Shown: positions 23,201-37,300, counted from the first letter of the stretch. The stretch: DNA of 64,000 nt from Notospermus geniculatus (GCA_002633025.1 NMRB01000281.1:122255-186254); one strand, 5' to 3'. Program-made: numbers and translations. Notes: generated by a model from the letters alone, not told the origin.

Positions 23201-23765
23201 CTCTCATGCACACGAAACCCATCTCAGCGCCTGGACTATATTTGATATGATGCTACGAGGGAAAATATGCACATTACAGATTTACCTTGGCCCATCTGGA
23301 GTACGCGGGAATCTGCAGAAACATCCACAGCCGGATTCTGTAAATCTGCCATCCTTTACTTCTGCTCAAAATCTCCAAACTTTTATCGCAATCAAAGGAC
23401 ACTTCCCTATGGACCCTGTCTGCGATCTTCTTGTCGTTAAGAGCGTCATGGATTTTCCCGACACAGCACGGCGGAACGATAGAAAGGGGTATTCTCCAGT
23501 ATTCCAGTTCCTCAGCCATCTCAATCCCACAAACCTCATCCGGGATGTGTAACTCTTTCTTCTGATGTGCCTTCAAGATGAGGCGGAAGTAATCAGGATT
23601 ACGATCGAAGAAGTAACTTCCCACAGATTTCCCATAGTGACTGTCGTCGTGGTGGGCCTTCTCACGTAAGGTGCGGGCAAGTTTCGAGTCGGGAATGTTG
23701 AGAATAGTTGAACGACACGTTTGGAATACTGTCCCACTTACGTTTATCCGCACGATGTCCATCAT
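20224..23765 (-). CDS. Kv-D: voltage-gated-type potassium channel subunit
   Basis: Exons 23765-23286 (donor GTAAATCT) and 21144-20224 (acceptor TTTTTTCAG), phase 0, 466 aa (465 if the second ATG at 23762 is used). T1 domain with the HX5CX20CC motif (H73, C79, C100, C101) and a five-residue insertion relative to Kv-B before the FFDRN motif. S4 is RPFR followed by G and N; the S3 aspartate is kept; filter TVGYGD intact; S6 SIPIL. S4-S6 is nearly identical in nucleotides to Kv-B and Kv-C, whereas the T1 start and S1-S3 are clearly diverged. The intron is 2.1 kb and contains a 932-bp inverted-repeat element. Cytoplasmic termini and membrane topology as for other Kv subunits. Confidence 0.86.
21421..21584. 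mobile_element. Foldback MITE, family F3 copy 1 (aagggcggcgcacac ends)
   Basis: Left end aagggcggcgcacacgagcga, right end inverted. A related element sits at 50174-50404 within the first kinase copy. Confidence 0.7.
22307..23238. mobile_element. 932-bp element with 136-bp terminal inverted repeats, in the Kv-D intron
   Basis: Arms 22307-22442 and 23103-23238 are perfect inverted copies as far as I can read them (outer end tagtccaggcgctgagatgg). The 660-bp centre holds a minus-strand frame of 106 codons (23071-22751) with no recognised domain, and a run of AGGTCA half-sites. It looks like a non-autonomous DNA transposon or a recent inverted duplication. Confidence 0.75.
22597..22627 (+). promoter_or_regulatory. 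Cluster of four AGGTCA half-sites
   Basis: AGGTCA occurs at 22597, 22609, 22616 and 22622 on the plus strand; the second and third are spaced by one base (DR1) and the third and fourth by none. These are nuclear-receptor half-sites. They lie in a transposon-like element, so function is unproven. Confidence 0.35.
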
Positions 23766-25306
23766 TGACGATGACAAAATGAAATATAATTATGTTGACA
23801 TCCAAACCACCCAAACGTTCAAACGACCAGCACTAATCGATACTTTTACCATTAACACGTCATAACATTATACTAATTGTGTCATCCAGTTAATGTATCA
23901 TTCTACTGTCTGGTATCAAGTAAACAACGTGCACAGAAGCAAAGTTTTCGGTCATTTGTTCACGAAATCGTTCACGATATTCACCATTCGCTCACTCTCA
24001 ATGATTCAAAATCTCTTAAAAGTGAATTACTCCTTCCTATCAGCGTAAAAACTCGTGTAATTTTTAGTTGTCACCCTTTCCAATAGAAAAGAGTGCAGCT
24101 GGCCAAAAACAGATGTGCAATGATTTCCTTATGCACAAGATACCTGGATAATGGTAGGCCTATAACATGTGTTGGACTCGTGTTGGTAACTAATTGACCT
24201 TATCCTCTCCTCTCCACAATCTACCCCAACACATGACAAAGTCCCACAATGATCTAACATATTCCCATCCTTTAATACATCATCAAACACATGACTTAAT
24301 ACATGTATGCTGGTAGGCCTATAGGACAACTTTTTCATTTTGCGCCCCTTTCCCATGTTGAAAACTCACTCTTTCATCGAAACCTATAGGCTTCTCATGA
24401 TAACGACACGACAACATCGAGGTTTGAGATTCTGTGATCTGAGAAAGAGGCTTCCTACATAAACAAGGCAATCTACCACAACAAAACCGAGACAAAACAG
24501 ACAGAAAACGTCAGAAGTCATTAGAACTTTTTACCTTTATTAATCTGTACATATAAAAATGCGTCCTTTACAGGCCTGATATAAAAATGCAACGTTGCAT
24601 TCGCTGTAAAAACTTCGGTTGCTGATCATGTAATTTCCAGTGTTGATAATGCCGTACGATTAGAATGGAATAGGCGGTGAAAAACATGGCAACAAAGTGG
24701 ATAATATTCGCCGTTCATTAATTTGCCATGGCAGAAAAAAGTCGTCCTGAGCAAGCCCAAGATATCAGAACAGAGAACGTGCACACACCTTCACTATATG
24801 GAACTGATTTATTTTTCAAAATACTTTTCCTGGCCGTTCCAGGTGCCACGGAGGCCGCCTAGGAAAAAATACGTAGGCCTGAGATCGCTGGCGAAAGGTG
24901 TTTCAGGATGACGACAGATCCATCAAGCTCCGCTAGTTGCCGACTTCGAATGAGCCGTGCGTGCAAGATCCTCTACCACAACCGAGGCATAGGCCATATT
25001 ATTAAATTTTTTGTGTACCTCGTAGGTATGCAAAATGGATATCCGCTCCTTTAAGAAGTTTCTTTGGAGGAAGTCGGTGGCGGTTAAAGTTCCTTTCAAA
25101 TCAATACCACGAAACGGACCCATTTTGACGAAGCACAGTACTTTGTTCCGGTTCCAACGTATAATCAGTAACCTGCGTTTGAAGTCAAGCCAACTATTCA
25201 CAAGACGATCGCAGAAGCTAAACAACATGTTCGCGAAACAAATCAGGTTGGACTAAGTAACCGAACGAAATTAGTTAAAGCGAAAATGAAAACTTTACAT
25301 TGTATT
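23766..25306. other. Intergenic, no gene recognised
   Basis: Sequence between Kv-D and the colmedin stop. It should include the Kv-D promoter and the colmedin 3' UTR. No clear exon or repeat was identified. Confidence 0.4.
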
Positions 25307-28300
25307 TCAAAAATAACCGAGCAGAAGAGGATATGTTATCTGATTGCCGTTGTCCCATCCATATATTCGATTTTCTCGATAATAAAACGACACCATATTG
25401 TTCTTCTCGAAAGGATTGGTAATGGGCAAGTCAACTTCCATCTGTTGGTGTCTATAGAGATCATAAGCGTACGTTAGTTTACTCTTCTTATCCCTCGTGC
25501 TGTCGATAAGGTATAGGACGCCACACACGACAAAACCGTTACCGTACTTGTTATGCTGGACGTCCAAACTCCATGACTTCAGTAACTGGAGATTATTAGG
25601 GTCTAGTTTCGATACCTTCAAGGTATCGTCATTATTGAGCGAACCGTATACGACCCACAGTCCATTTTCATCCACAGAAAAGTCAAAGTAATTATATGCT
25701 GTCGCGTAGACGTATTTATTATCCTTGAATGCAGAGTCCGGTATCAAAACATCAGTTTGGAATCCAGTGCTCATGTTATATTTCACAAGGACATTTGTAC
25801 TCGCCTTCTGGTAGTAAAACGCCCCCCTGAATATCACGTGACCAGTGCCAAAGTACCGATCGTGGAGCTCGTATTTTTTAGAGACTTTGCTATCTTGGAA
25901 GTCCCGGAAGTTGGCAAATTCCTTGAGGTATTTCCCATGAAAGTGACTTGTCGACCAGACTTTGGCTCCATCTTTTGTGTTAACTGGATCAGAGTCTTTC
26001 ATCCAGGCACCCCAAAATACTCCGCTATACTTCTGAAACACTGGTTTTCCTATCGCCTTGATGGCACAATCTGAAAGACAAGAACGCGGGCTGTCAGCAT
26101 GTTATGAGAGTTAAAAGAGGTCTTCCCGCCGACGGGTAACCCAAACTTCTACGCCAATGGTCACTGTTGAAGTCACATCCAAAAGCAAATAGCGGGCGCT
26201 GTGCGTTGTCACGTTTGTTTGTGCAACGTAGATGACGGTATCCTACCGGCCGAGAAAGCATCTTTTATGTGTGCTTCAACACACTTGAACTGACACAACC
26301 ACTACCGTGCCACATTATTGACCGACCGAGGCCTACTCTGCTACTTAAAATACATCACCTCTTATTTTAGGTGCCATTGTTGGCCTCGTATACGGGGATT
26401 CTGGAAGAAAGAGGCAAAGAGGTTGTTGAGATTCCTTCCGGGCCCAAACCACCAACTTCATCTTGGCGATTTTTCGGCGGAACTGCCTCGTGTCGTGGTA
26501 GGCTACAATGTATCGGCATAACACGGGATAACAATGCGTACCAGGAAGAATATTCAATACTAATCCTATTAGAATTGCATCTGTCGAGAGAGAGAAGTTT
26601 CTTTCTGTATACACTGCTGACGTATCTACGATTACCGGCGTTCGATCTTGAAATCCAAATGGCGCGGCAGGTATTTTAATATAATCTGACACTGGGCGCT
26701 GCCACCTTTGGAGAAATGACACTCACGGGACCTTGCAGTACGTAAGTATGACGTAATACTGCATGCAGGACATTGATGCATATGTTTGGGTGCATACAAA
26801 TGCATCGTCAATACGCAATGTACTGAACAACATCAAGCCATGAAAGGACAATATCAAATGTTTCATTCTGCAATGAATTCAAGGCACGCAGTCATTCCGT
26901 CCATTTTTTGTCATAATGAATATCACGGATGTATGCCAAAACTGATTTGACGAATTGATTATGCTGAAATGAACGTTTGTCCGTTTTTCAGATTGCTGGT
27001 TTTAGGGCAATGCTGTGGGGTGAACACATCCTGTACTTCCCTGTGCACTGCATACATAATGCACATGATCAGGACTGAAGGCACAGCGGGATTGGTTCAT
27101 CACAGCTGATGTCACTCCATCGCGCCTCTCGGTCCCACAGGTTTCTGTCACTGGACGGTTGACGGACTTCATCAGGGGCGACCCACCGACTCCCGGCGGA
27201 ATGACTGCACCCTTGATTATAAGCACTAGAAGCATTGTTTAATGAAACGAGCGAACATTGCTAAACACAGACAATTCAAAACATATCTTTCTCCAATACG
27301 ATCAGCATGCAATAAGCTATGTGAACTCAGCTTTAGCTAGAACTACCAGTCTGGCCATGTGATAGGTGATATGCGGTAACCTCCATGGACTATACTACCG
27401 GACTAAACTTATACCATGGGCCAAAGAAAGGTCCACTCCCCTACTCTAGGCACACCTGTGGTACTAAATCGTTTTCATCTTACCGGTGCCATAAGGTCGC
27501 ATCGGTTCAGAATCGTTCGTGGCTTGTGTCCCTGGTGGCCATTCGCATTTCTTACCTGAAAATCAAATACACTCCTCAGCTCAACGCAAAAGCAACGGGG
27601 AACAAGCAGTAGGGGATTATGAAGCCTCGAACTTAGCTGGACACCAGTGAGAAATGGAATTTCATGGCGAAAAAATTCAAGCAATAACCTTCGTTTCATT
27701 CAAGGTCATTGTCCGTGGAATTCACTTTGATTGGTTCCCGATTAGAGCACGTGATCACCCAAGAGTGAGCCGATGAAAAACGCGCTGATTGGGTAAAAAT
27801 CATTCACTGCTCGTTCACTGACCAATCAGTGCGTTGGAAACGACGATCACGTGATTGTTGTTGACAACGACAGCAGTCCTACCGGTGTGATCGGGAACCA
27901 ATCTAGAATTCACTGTCATGCAAACAAGCTTTTACGAAATACCCTAAAACCACGTTCCATATACAGTACACATGTAGGAGCAAAGAAACACAGACACAAG
28001 CTGCCGTACATTAACACCGACGGGCTGACTGACTACACTCCATTCACTTAACGAAAACACCACAACAGAGAGTATTTCTTTACGAAAACATGCTTCTTTC
28101 TCTTGATAAACAAATTGGATAGGTGGCGAAAGAGCTGTCCCTTTGGATTGAAGAAAACAGTCGAGGCAGGCAGAAAATAATTAAATTTAAAACGAACGTG
28201 CAGTGACTGTGAATTGTGTCCAACGTAACTCAGTTGGAATGGCTTGATATCCCTTGTGACGGGTTCAGCGCTCATCACTCTGATACGATAGTCAGTGTTA

Positions 28301-31300
28301 CCCTGTGGACAGATCCTGGACGAGACGGACAGAGGGCAGGCCAATACGTTGTAGATAGCAGCTCACAATCAGTGCCTTAGGTAAACTCAAGCCATTCCAG
28401 CGCTTGGTTTACAGTCCATCCAGTTCTGCCGACATGATGTTTGTGGTCGGACGCCGCCAGCAGACTCGGATGCAGTATAAACCTAGACTTGCCATCCTCC
28501 TATGGCAGGGCTTTGGTTTCGCTCGTCTTCACACGCTCGCTCCAATATGTGAGTGGATGACGAGGAGCGAGATAAGAACCTCTGCCGTGGGAGGATGTAG
28601 ACTCAGACCCGTTGAACAGATACGGATCAACTTGTGTTTACACCGAAAGTAGGATCAGATGCTCACATCCACAGATTGTAGCTTTACCTACGGTCCAAGT
28701 TTCCTCACACCGATACTTACATACGCCCATGTCCCCTTTGTCTCCTTTGGGACCGCGAGGACCGAGGGCGACACTGCCGTTATAGCTCAGTCCTGGTTTA
28801 CCTGGCTTCCCTGGAGGGCCGGCTGGACCTGAAAACGTAAAATTCAAACTATCAGAGGTGGTGACAACGCTCTTCGGACGTGGATACAGCGAGGGAGTGG
28901 TCGCTTTGGGGGTAACGATGCCATGTATATAGAGATTCGTTCAAATGAACCGCCTGCTAATGGGCAAGTCCACGGTCAAATTCGTGATATTTTTTTACTT
29001 GTTCAGTGCGGTCTCTGCAATTCATGGCACCAAAGGACATTAAGTACCCTGCATCATGGTCACGTCCGTGACGCAACTACATGTAATTAGCAAACAGTGC
29101 ACTAATTATGAATCACAACGAACTTAATTCATACCAGGGGCATAGAAGGACAAGAGCCTGACATGATGCAGGGTATTACATCTTTCTGCATGTGGTTCCA
29201 AAATTTGCAGAAACAGCACTGAATAAGTGAAAAAATGTCACGTCCGAGACGTGGACTTGCCCTAATACATCTTATGACATACATGTATGATTGACTACTT
29301 GTGTACCATTTGTTCATGCAGCGGTGAAACGTGACAAACATCAACATGCGCACAGCACTCCGCGACAAGACCATCCGTATAATGAAGAAACGGCAGCAAA
29401 AGCAAGAATGACGGCAATGCTTCCGTTGCTTCCTCAGCATTTCTGCTGAAGCTGTAATTACTCCTTAAGATGTAGGAAATACTGGACTGAGGAACTTAGT
29501 AGCTACAAGAGATAATGCACCCACGAGGCCTGCCTTTCAGTCCGGTAAATCATCAGGTAGGCAGAGCGAAGAGCCATTCATTCGGCAATGAGACTACAAG
29601 CGATTTAACTTTTTCCCCCAAGTCTGAGGTTAATTTCCATTCAGTAGTCTTAGCTGCTTCTATCATTCACAATCTTCACCAACAAACCTTATTTACCGGT
29701 TACAAAGTGCGAACATCATAAATGTGTTATCGCTGTATACAAATAAAAAGCGGAACAACTTTGCACGCAGCGTCAGTATACATTTCTCAAATGCATTCAA
29801 GCTATTCACATGAACTTAAAGCTGAACTATCGCCATGAACACTCTGACGGTTCGTTAAAAACGCACAAAAGCTCTAGGCTTTCACCGTTACGGCTACGTT
29901 AGTGGGTACGGACGATCATCCACTACTGTTAGACGCTTAAATAGTTTTTCCATGTTAGCCACACAGCGGAATTAACAGGGTTAGTTCAGCTTTAAGTATA
30001 ACTGATGGTTATAACTGGACCATGAGACACCGTGACTTGACACCGAAAACTCCACAACAAATGTTTACAAGCCAAAACAATAATTTCATGTTACACAACC
30101 TTGTTCCCCTTTGTATCCAAGGAAACCTACAAGCCCCCGTTTTCCTTTTTCCCCCTTTTCGCCTTTTTCACCTGAAAACAAAGCAGTTATTAACATATTT
30201 GATGGAAAATGGAGACGATTTCCACTGTTGTAGGGGAGTTACGTCGGTTAGGCGGTCTCCTTGTCATGCCGTGTGCAGTGAGATGTGATGATACCAGAGC
30301 CCCCTGGTGGGGAAATACAGAAAGTCGGTTCATAACTGAACAAGTGACAATACCACAGTGAGCAGAGAACGCCATCAAAGAGATTCATGATCCTGGACAG
30401 GACAGAAGACAGAGGACATCATCTATCACGTGATACCTACAAGAACACGATGGTTTGGGTCCCATTGGCCCTCGCTCTCCAAGGTCACCCTTGCTCCCTT
30501 TAAGACCAGGAAGTCCTGGAAATCCATCCTCCCCTCGCTTACCATGTCGACCATGGGTACCTGGAGTGCCATTGTAACCATCTCTACCTAGAGAAGGAAT
30601 GGTGTATTGTGCGGTTAGAGATTACACAACAGCATCCTCCCATAGCAGAGTTTTGGTATCGCTCCTCTTCATACGCTTGCACACAAAAGAAAAGCGAGGT
30701 AAAAAACTCCGCTGGGGGAGGATGAGAGAAGAGATACATTCACATCTTCTTCCTGGCTACTCACCAGCCGCCATCTTTCTCACAGGCCTAACAAGGGTTA
30801 CTAAAAGCCAGCGAACAACAAAGTGCAGTGAGTTCTCTGGATCAGGAAGCTTGTTATGATGTGCATATGAATGATTAACTTCCGTGCTTCATTATTGAAT
30901 GATGAATTTGCGTGCTACTTTATTGAAAGATGAACTTCCGTGCTACATTATTGAATGATGAATTTGCGTGCTTCATTATTGAATGATGAACTTCCGTGCT
31001 ACATTATTGAATGATGAACTGGCGTGCTAATGCTGAGCGTACGTGCTACATTACTGGTGAAGATTACATCCTATCATTCAATAACTAGTTTAACTCGTCA
31101 ACAAATTGATCGAATTGGAACAGACGATACGTTGGCGAGGTAAAAAACGAAGATTTTTTAAATATTCTGGTAGCGAAAGGAACGCGCTTTTGTTGAAGAT
31201 ACATTTCGGAAGGTGAAATGAATCGATGAAAGAGTGCCCGTCTTCCCAGCGGCAAACCCTTCCACTGTGTCTCTGTCATACCAGCCCAGGGCCGTATTTA

Positions 31301-34300
31301 AGGCGGGGGGGGGGGCGAGGGGGGCAGTTGCCCCCCAGAGCCAACCAAAAAACGTGATTTTCATGCGGATTTTGGGCAAAAAACGGCAAAAAGACGTCTT
31401 CTCCCCCCAACGAGGCTTCTGCCCCCTGGACCAAAAAGTTAAATACGGCCTTGCAGCTGTCTTACCTGATTCGCCTGGGATTCCGTCTGTACCGTTGAAC
31501 CCAGGAAGGCCGGGGATACCAGGCACTCCCGGTGGTCCCATCTCGCCTGAAAGCAGGATTACATGTAAAACACTGTATAGGTGGACGTAGCAGCCAAAAC
31601 TGACACTTCATTTGTGGTTTTCTTTGCGTTATCACCATCGGCCACACAACATTATACTCCCGAAACCTGACGACAACACGAGACTGCACCTTCGAAACAT
31701 AAATACACACAACGATCAACTTCTCACAGAATACTCCATGCGTCCATGTCCACCAAAAACGGCCTATGACTTACAGAAGGCCTATACTATAGGGCGCTCG
31801 TTTTTTTCTCTCAAAATAATCGTCTAATGACAGTGTAGGCTACTCCATTGGTCCAAACAATTGGCCAATGAGAGTTCGCCATACTCCATACGCGTTCATT
31901 TCAAGCTACACACAGAGGAGATCACGTTGTCCTGTTTTTCCGATACATCACATCGCCCTTAACAAGTTTAGGTATGACATAACGTGGAAAGGGACTGCGG
32001 GGTTACACCCACCGTTTCACTGGTCTGTGTCGAAGAGTTTCTGCAGCAATACAGCATCTGTTTCTGTTTCAAAGACTGCGAAACGTTAAAAAGACGTATT
32101 TTTAAATGACTGACCCCTCGACACAGACCTTTTTGCCGTCGAGTTAATGAACGAAATAACGATATACATGTACATGTATTTGTTACTGGAAGTACCAAGT
32201 TAGAATTAGTATAGGACAACATAGATGTTAACTCTGGACGAAACAATGTATAATCATAGAGGAGGTGATAACCTTGGTACCCTGGGAATCCTACCAGACC
32301 ACGTGCACCCTTTTGCCCTGGTGGCCCTTGAGGGCCGGGTGGACCTGGAGAAAATTCGAGAACAGTCATTGAAACAACCTACTGAAAGAACGCAGCCCAA
32401 GACCGCTCCAAAAGATTAACGATAGTCGAAAAGTTGAATGGTACTGGAGCTCAAGTATGGCGAAGACAGAAGGGACTAAACGAGGCTTCTCGGTTTCAAT
32501 CCCAACGGTGTCTCCCCCAAACATATTGAAATACGACATCAGGAGGGTGGGGGCATTAGATTCTATCACACCTGTCCCATTTTCCCAGGACAGCAACTGA
32601 AGGCTTGATTCCATGTACAAATGATACAGAATAGGTAATGGGTCAACTGCAGATACAGGTTCTCCCACTGTTCTAGGCGGGTGCACATTCCTTTAACATC
32701 TTTTTGCGTACCGGTAATCAAACAACATTGTATTCTCTTGGTACTCACCTGGAAGTCCATTCTCTCCGTCCGTCCCTGGTGGTCCCACAGGCCCTCTCTC
32801 ACCGTTGATACCAGGAACTCCGTTGATCCCATCGATACCAGGCATGCCATCAATACCACTGTCTCCCTTCTCACCTTGTAGAAGAGTTGATATGGAACGT
32901 TTTAATGACGGCATCGATCCAGTCTACGTGTGTATTTTCAAAATATTATACCACGATGCATCATTTACTTGTCTTTCTGAATAGTAGCCGATGTTGGCCT
33001 CAACTTTATATCTTGCCAATGACCGTTTCGACGGAATGAAAAAAGGCCAAGGTAACGACACCTCTGGGTCGTCTCATCGTCGGTTGCTGTCCCAGTCACT
33101 CACCTTTCTTGCCTTGTTTTCCAGGATCCCCTGGTTTTCCCTCCACCCCTGGCATTCCAATCTTTCCTTCTGGCCCAATGGGCCCTGCCTCGCCTTTCTT
33201 TCCTCGTGGACCTGGCTTACCAATTTCCCCGATTTTCCCTAAAATTTGAATAGAATTTCCCTAGAATTTGAATTTGTTAATCCTTACAAAGCCACTGATG
33301 AACATGCCCACGTCCATGCCGATGTCGAGGTCTTGGATACTGAGTGCGCGTTACTTCTTTGTCTTCCCTACAAACATTACCGATCCACCATTTATCACCA
33401 TTTCAAGATGGCGTCGTTATGACGTCATTACCACCAAAAGATGAGCCACAACGAGCGACGTTTTCGGTTAGGAAACTTACCAGTCGGACCAACTTGTCCA
33501 GGTAAACCTGGGCGTCCCGTGGTCCCTTGTTTCCCTGCAAGGAAATGTCTAATGTCAGCTGTCTCGAACAACGCAACGTTACCATGAAGGGTTAAATAAC
33601 CGCCATCTTTATATTACTTCTTGGACAGAGTAATGCTACCCTTCTTGGTGAATGTGAGCCGTGTGAACCACTCCTAAGCCAGTCTTTATTAAGGGACTGT
33701 CGCGGGCAAGGGCTCTGATGTCTCTTCGCTAAGTACCAGATAAACCGCTTTTCCAATTTTGACATCCTTATAATGACATCAAGTGTTTAGCTATAGAGTA
33801 AGGTGATAATGCAAGTCACTTTTGAGGTTGGAGTAGGAATCTCATAAAGGGATGAAGACCGGTTTACTTGCACGAGACGGCTTCTGACCGATTTCTCGCA
33901 CTTGTGATGCTTTGCCGTTATAAAAATCGAAGCGAATCATGTCAACTAGACATTATGAAACACACTCACTGGCCATTATCGAGACGTAATAGGAAAATAA
34001 ACGATGATATAACGAGAGTTGCTAACTGGTTGATTTCCTTCCTTTAAATTGGTCCCCTTACCTCTGTCTCCCTTGTCACCTCTATCACCGGGTATACCAG
34101 GGAATCCTGGAGGAGTGCAAGACAATATTTTACCAGAGTGTAATGTACACAAACTCGAGTGTGTTTCTCTCTCATCTATTACCATATCAAGGAATTCTTT
34201 AGCATCGTTGCATACTAGTACATCGGATAACCGATTACAGACCTCCATAGCTTGCTCTAGCACTAAGGGCGTTCTTCCTGAGGGAGTTCTCTCGTGCGAA

Positions 34301-37300
34301 CTGGCTGTCAATGGGCAAGTCACCATTGGTGCATACTTACTTTACGCAGGCACCAATTCCACGAACACCCATAGTTTTCAACGGTTGAGTTGCCCATAGA
34401 GAGCCAACTTGCAAGAGAAAACTGCCGTGTAGAGAAGTACAGAAGAGTCAATGCTTGCGGAAATACGTGCACATTAGGGTGGTTTAGAAATCAAATGATA
34501 AACGTAAACGTTAACTTCAACGTTATTTCTGTACCGAAAATGCAATATAAAATCTGGTTAATGTGTACATGTAGTGTGAAAAATAACGTTGTCGTAAAGT
34601 TTACCTTTATCATTTGATTTCTAAACCTCCCTATTATCACTTTTCTCGTCACCAACATTACGTTACTTGAACATGACATTTAGACACACCATGGGACACT
34701 ACATCCTTACCAGCCTCTCCTTTTTCACCAGTTAAACCTGAAAGTTAATAAACGATAGATTTGAAATCTGAGCCGCGGCAGGATTACATTGTCTGCTAAG
34801 AATTCTCCGCGGCTGACCCCATAATCAGATAATCACCATAATACCAAAGAAATATGATGATGTTCATTGATATATCAGCGAGGATTAGAGACCATGATAG
34901 AAAACGTGTCGAAAATATCATCGGGGTGATCTGGCGTCACCTCTGGCAGAAAATCTTGCTGTGTATGCAATAGTCACGTGTTTCTTGCTGTGTATGTAAT
35001 AGTCACGTGTTTCTGTGTCTGAGAACATATTTGCTATTCGCCAGACTTTGTCCAATAGGTATGGAGCATACTGAGAGCGACTCCATATCAGCCAATCAAA
35101 CGTCAGCGATGACGTTTCTGCTCGCTGATTACAAAGTGGTGCGCTAGAAACTCCCTGAATCTGGAGATGACGTCATTGATTTTGGAAAGGAAACCAAACG
35201 ATTTCTCTTTGAAGACATGTTTACCTGGTGGCCCTTGAGGTCCAGGCGGACCGGCAGCTGTACCAAAATACTCTTGTGCTGATTTACAGTATGATAAGAG
35301 GGCATGAGCCTGAAAGAAAGGAAGTAAGCTTAAATTGAATTGGAATCGACAATTATTGCAAGAATCCCAGGGGATGGCGAACTAAGTCCCTCGATTTGAC
35401 TCCATTACTTGCAAACGTATTGACACAGCATTTGCAACTCCGGTGCTTTTGTACCTTTTCTTTACATTCAATGTACGACTTCACCAGGCCTTCTGAAATT
35501 GACTTGCCTGGTTTATTGTGAGTCATTTACATTTGTTAGCACATAAAGTGATGAGAGACCGCCCCTGCCTAATACTATCAATATTTGATGACCTCCATCC
35601 AACTAGCAAGCAGCGAACAATTACCTAATGTGCGCCATGTAAATAGAATCAGTCATGCACTCATTAAACCTGTTTCATTGCAGGGGTCCGAAAAACGACA
35701 CACAAAATGATAGTAAAAGTAAAGTCGTCTCCGAATTTCGCAAATTTTCGACCCCAACCGGTCCTCAGGCACTTTCTAGTAGAGATCCCAGAAGTGAATT
35801 ACTGGGGGAAATCATATGATGTAATGGTAAATGGTGTAACATCTATAGGCGTTTCTGTGTGTGAATATTCCCCCCTCCCCACTGTGCTGCCGAATTGAAC
35901 AGTCAGTCATTTCCCAGTACAAAGAAGGAAACACTGAAAAAATGGGGAACATTGGCAGTTGCTACACTACCATCTAGCCGCTTTGCAAGTCTTTGATATT
36001 TTCTACCACATCCGAGCGTTCGCACAGTGTGGACAACCCTAAACGCAAGGGAACACAAACTGTGACCTTGGCATCTCTGTACGAAACGAATGCACAGACG
36101 AATGCACTGATCACACAGCACATCACTAGCCAAACACAAACTTTCGACTGGAGAACAAAAAATTAGCAAAGATTTGCTGTTATCAACAGAATCTCTGTGA
36201 TGGTCAACATAACATCCCAGCGAGGTCAATAGAGCAACAACATTTTCTTTCCTTCTTTCTACTCGTGTCATTTTAAGTGGCCATGTTTTCCATGGGGACT
36301 GGCTAATTTGATGGTATGGTCAACGATATTGTTTTATTAACTGCTGGACAGTCCGGCACGCCTCGGATGTTGACATGGTTGATGAAGTATTGGACTGTTT
36401 GCTCTCTTGTCGTATCGAGAGTCTGACCATATGTCGTCTGCATGTGCTAGTTCTAGCGTTATCTTAAGTGAATTATTGTGCATTGAGAGAGGACAGCCAA
36501 CCTTCACATGTCGAAAGTCGGTTATTTTCGTCATCGACGTGTTCAATGTGGTAAAGAAAAGAACAGTAGCGGACCATGAGTCAACCGTAGCTCGCTTGAT
36601 GGAGACATTTTTGTCTTCAGAAACGTACACCAATGCCATGTGTTGGGGCAAAGATAATTGATGTGATACCAATGGTGAAACCTCACCTTTTCGAAGCTTC
36701 AAATAAGCCTAAGGAATGATTCAAGGAAATGTAACGGAATATTGGCGAGCTTAGGACTGCAGAAGAATGTTCAAGCCATTCAAGTAATCCAGGTGCTCAC
36801 GCATAAACATCTGATGATGCTTACCCCTATGTTTCCAACTCGTGGGGACCAGGTTTTGCCACGTATTCCAGACCGTTGACCGTGTTGGACAATACCTTTT
36901 GAGGCCAGTAAGAACCAGGTAGCGGTGCCTGATGTCGTTATATCTCAATTGAAATGATCCAGATATATTGATGTTGTCAGTCGGTAACCGACGCCAATCA
37001 AATTTACTCAACAGAGATGGATCAAGATATGAATATTAATGACATTCAGACAAAATAATTTACTAAATTGTATTACTGATGGAGAATGGTTTGGCTCTGG
37101 CCATAGATACGATAAATTATTCAATAAAGTGCACCATGATACAGAATTCGGACGCTGGCCATCTACAGTTTGATCTTTGTGAGGTTCGTACCTTAATGGT
37201 ATAGGTGTATAGACTGGACTCTGCTTGTACAGGTATAAGCTGGCTGTTCAAAGAGTTCGGTGATCGCAGAAATTAGTCTTTCGTCGAGATCTCACTATAA

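Noticed and set aside
27002-27235. Possible extra colmedin exon between the collagen and olfactomedin exons
   Set aside because: One frame is protein-like, but the acceptor is poor, no suitable donor in the needed phase was found, and the flanking exons already join in frame.
32161-32180. Tandem ACATGT motifs resembling p53-type sites
   Set aside because: The same tacatgtacatgta simple sequence recurs throughout the window and looks like background composition.
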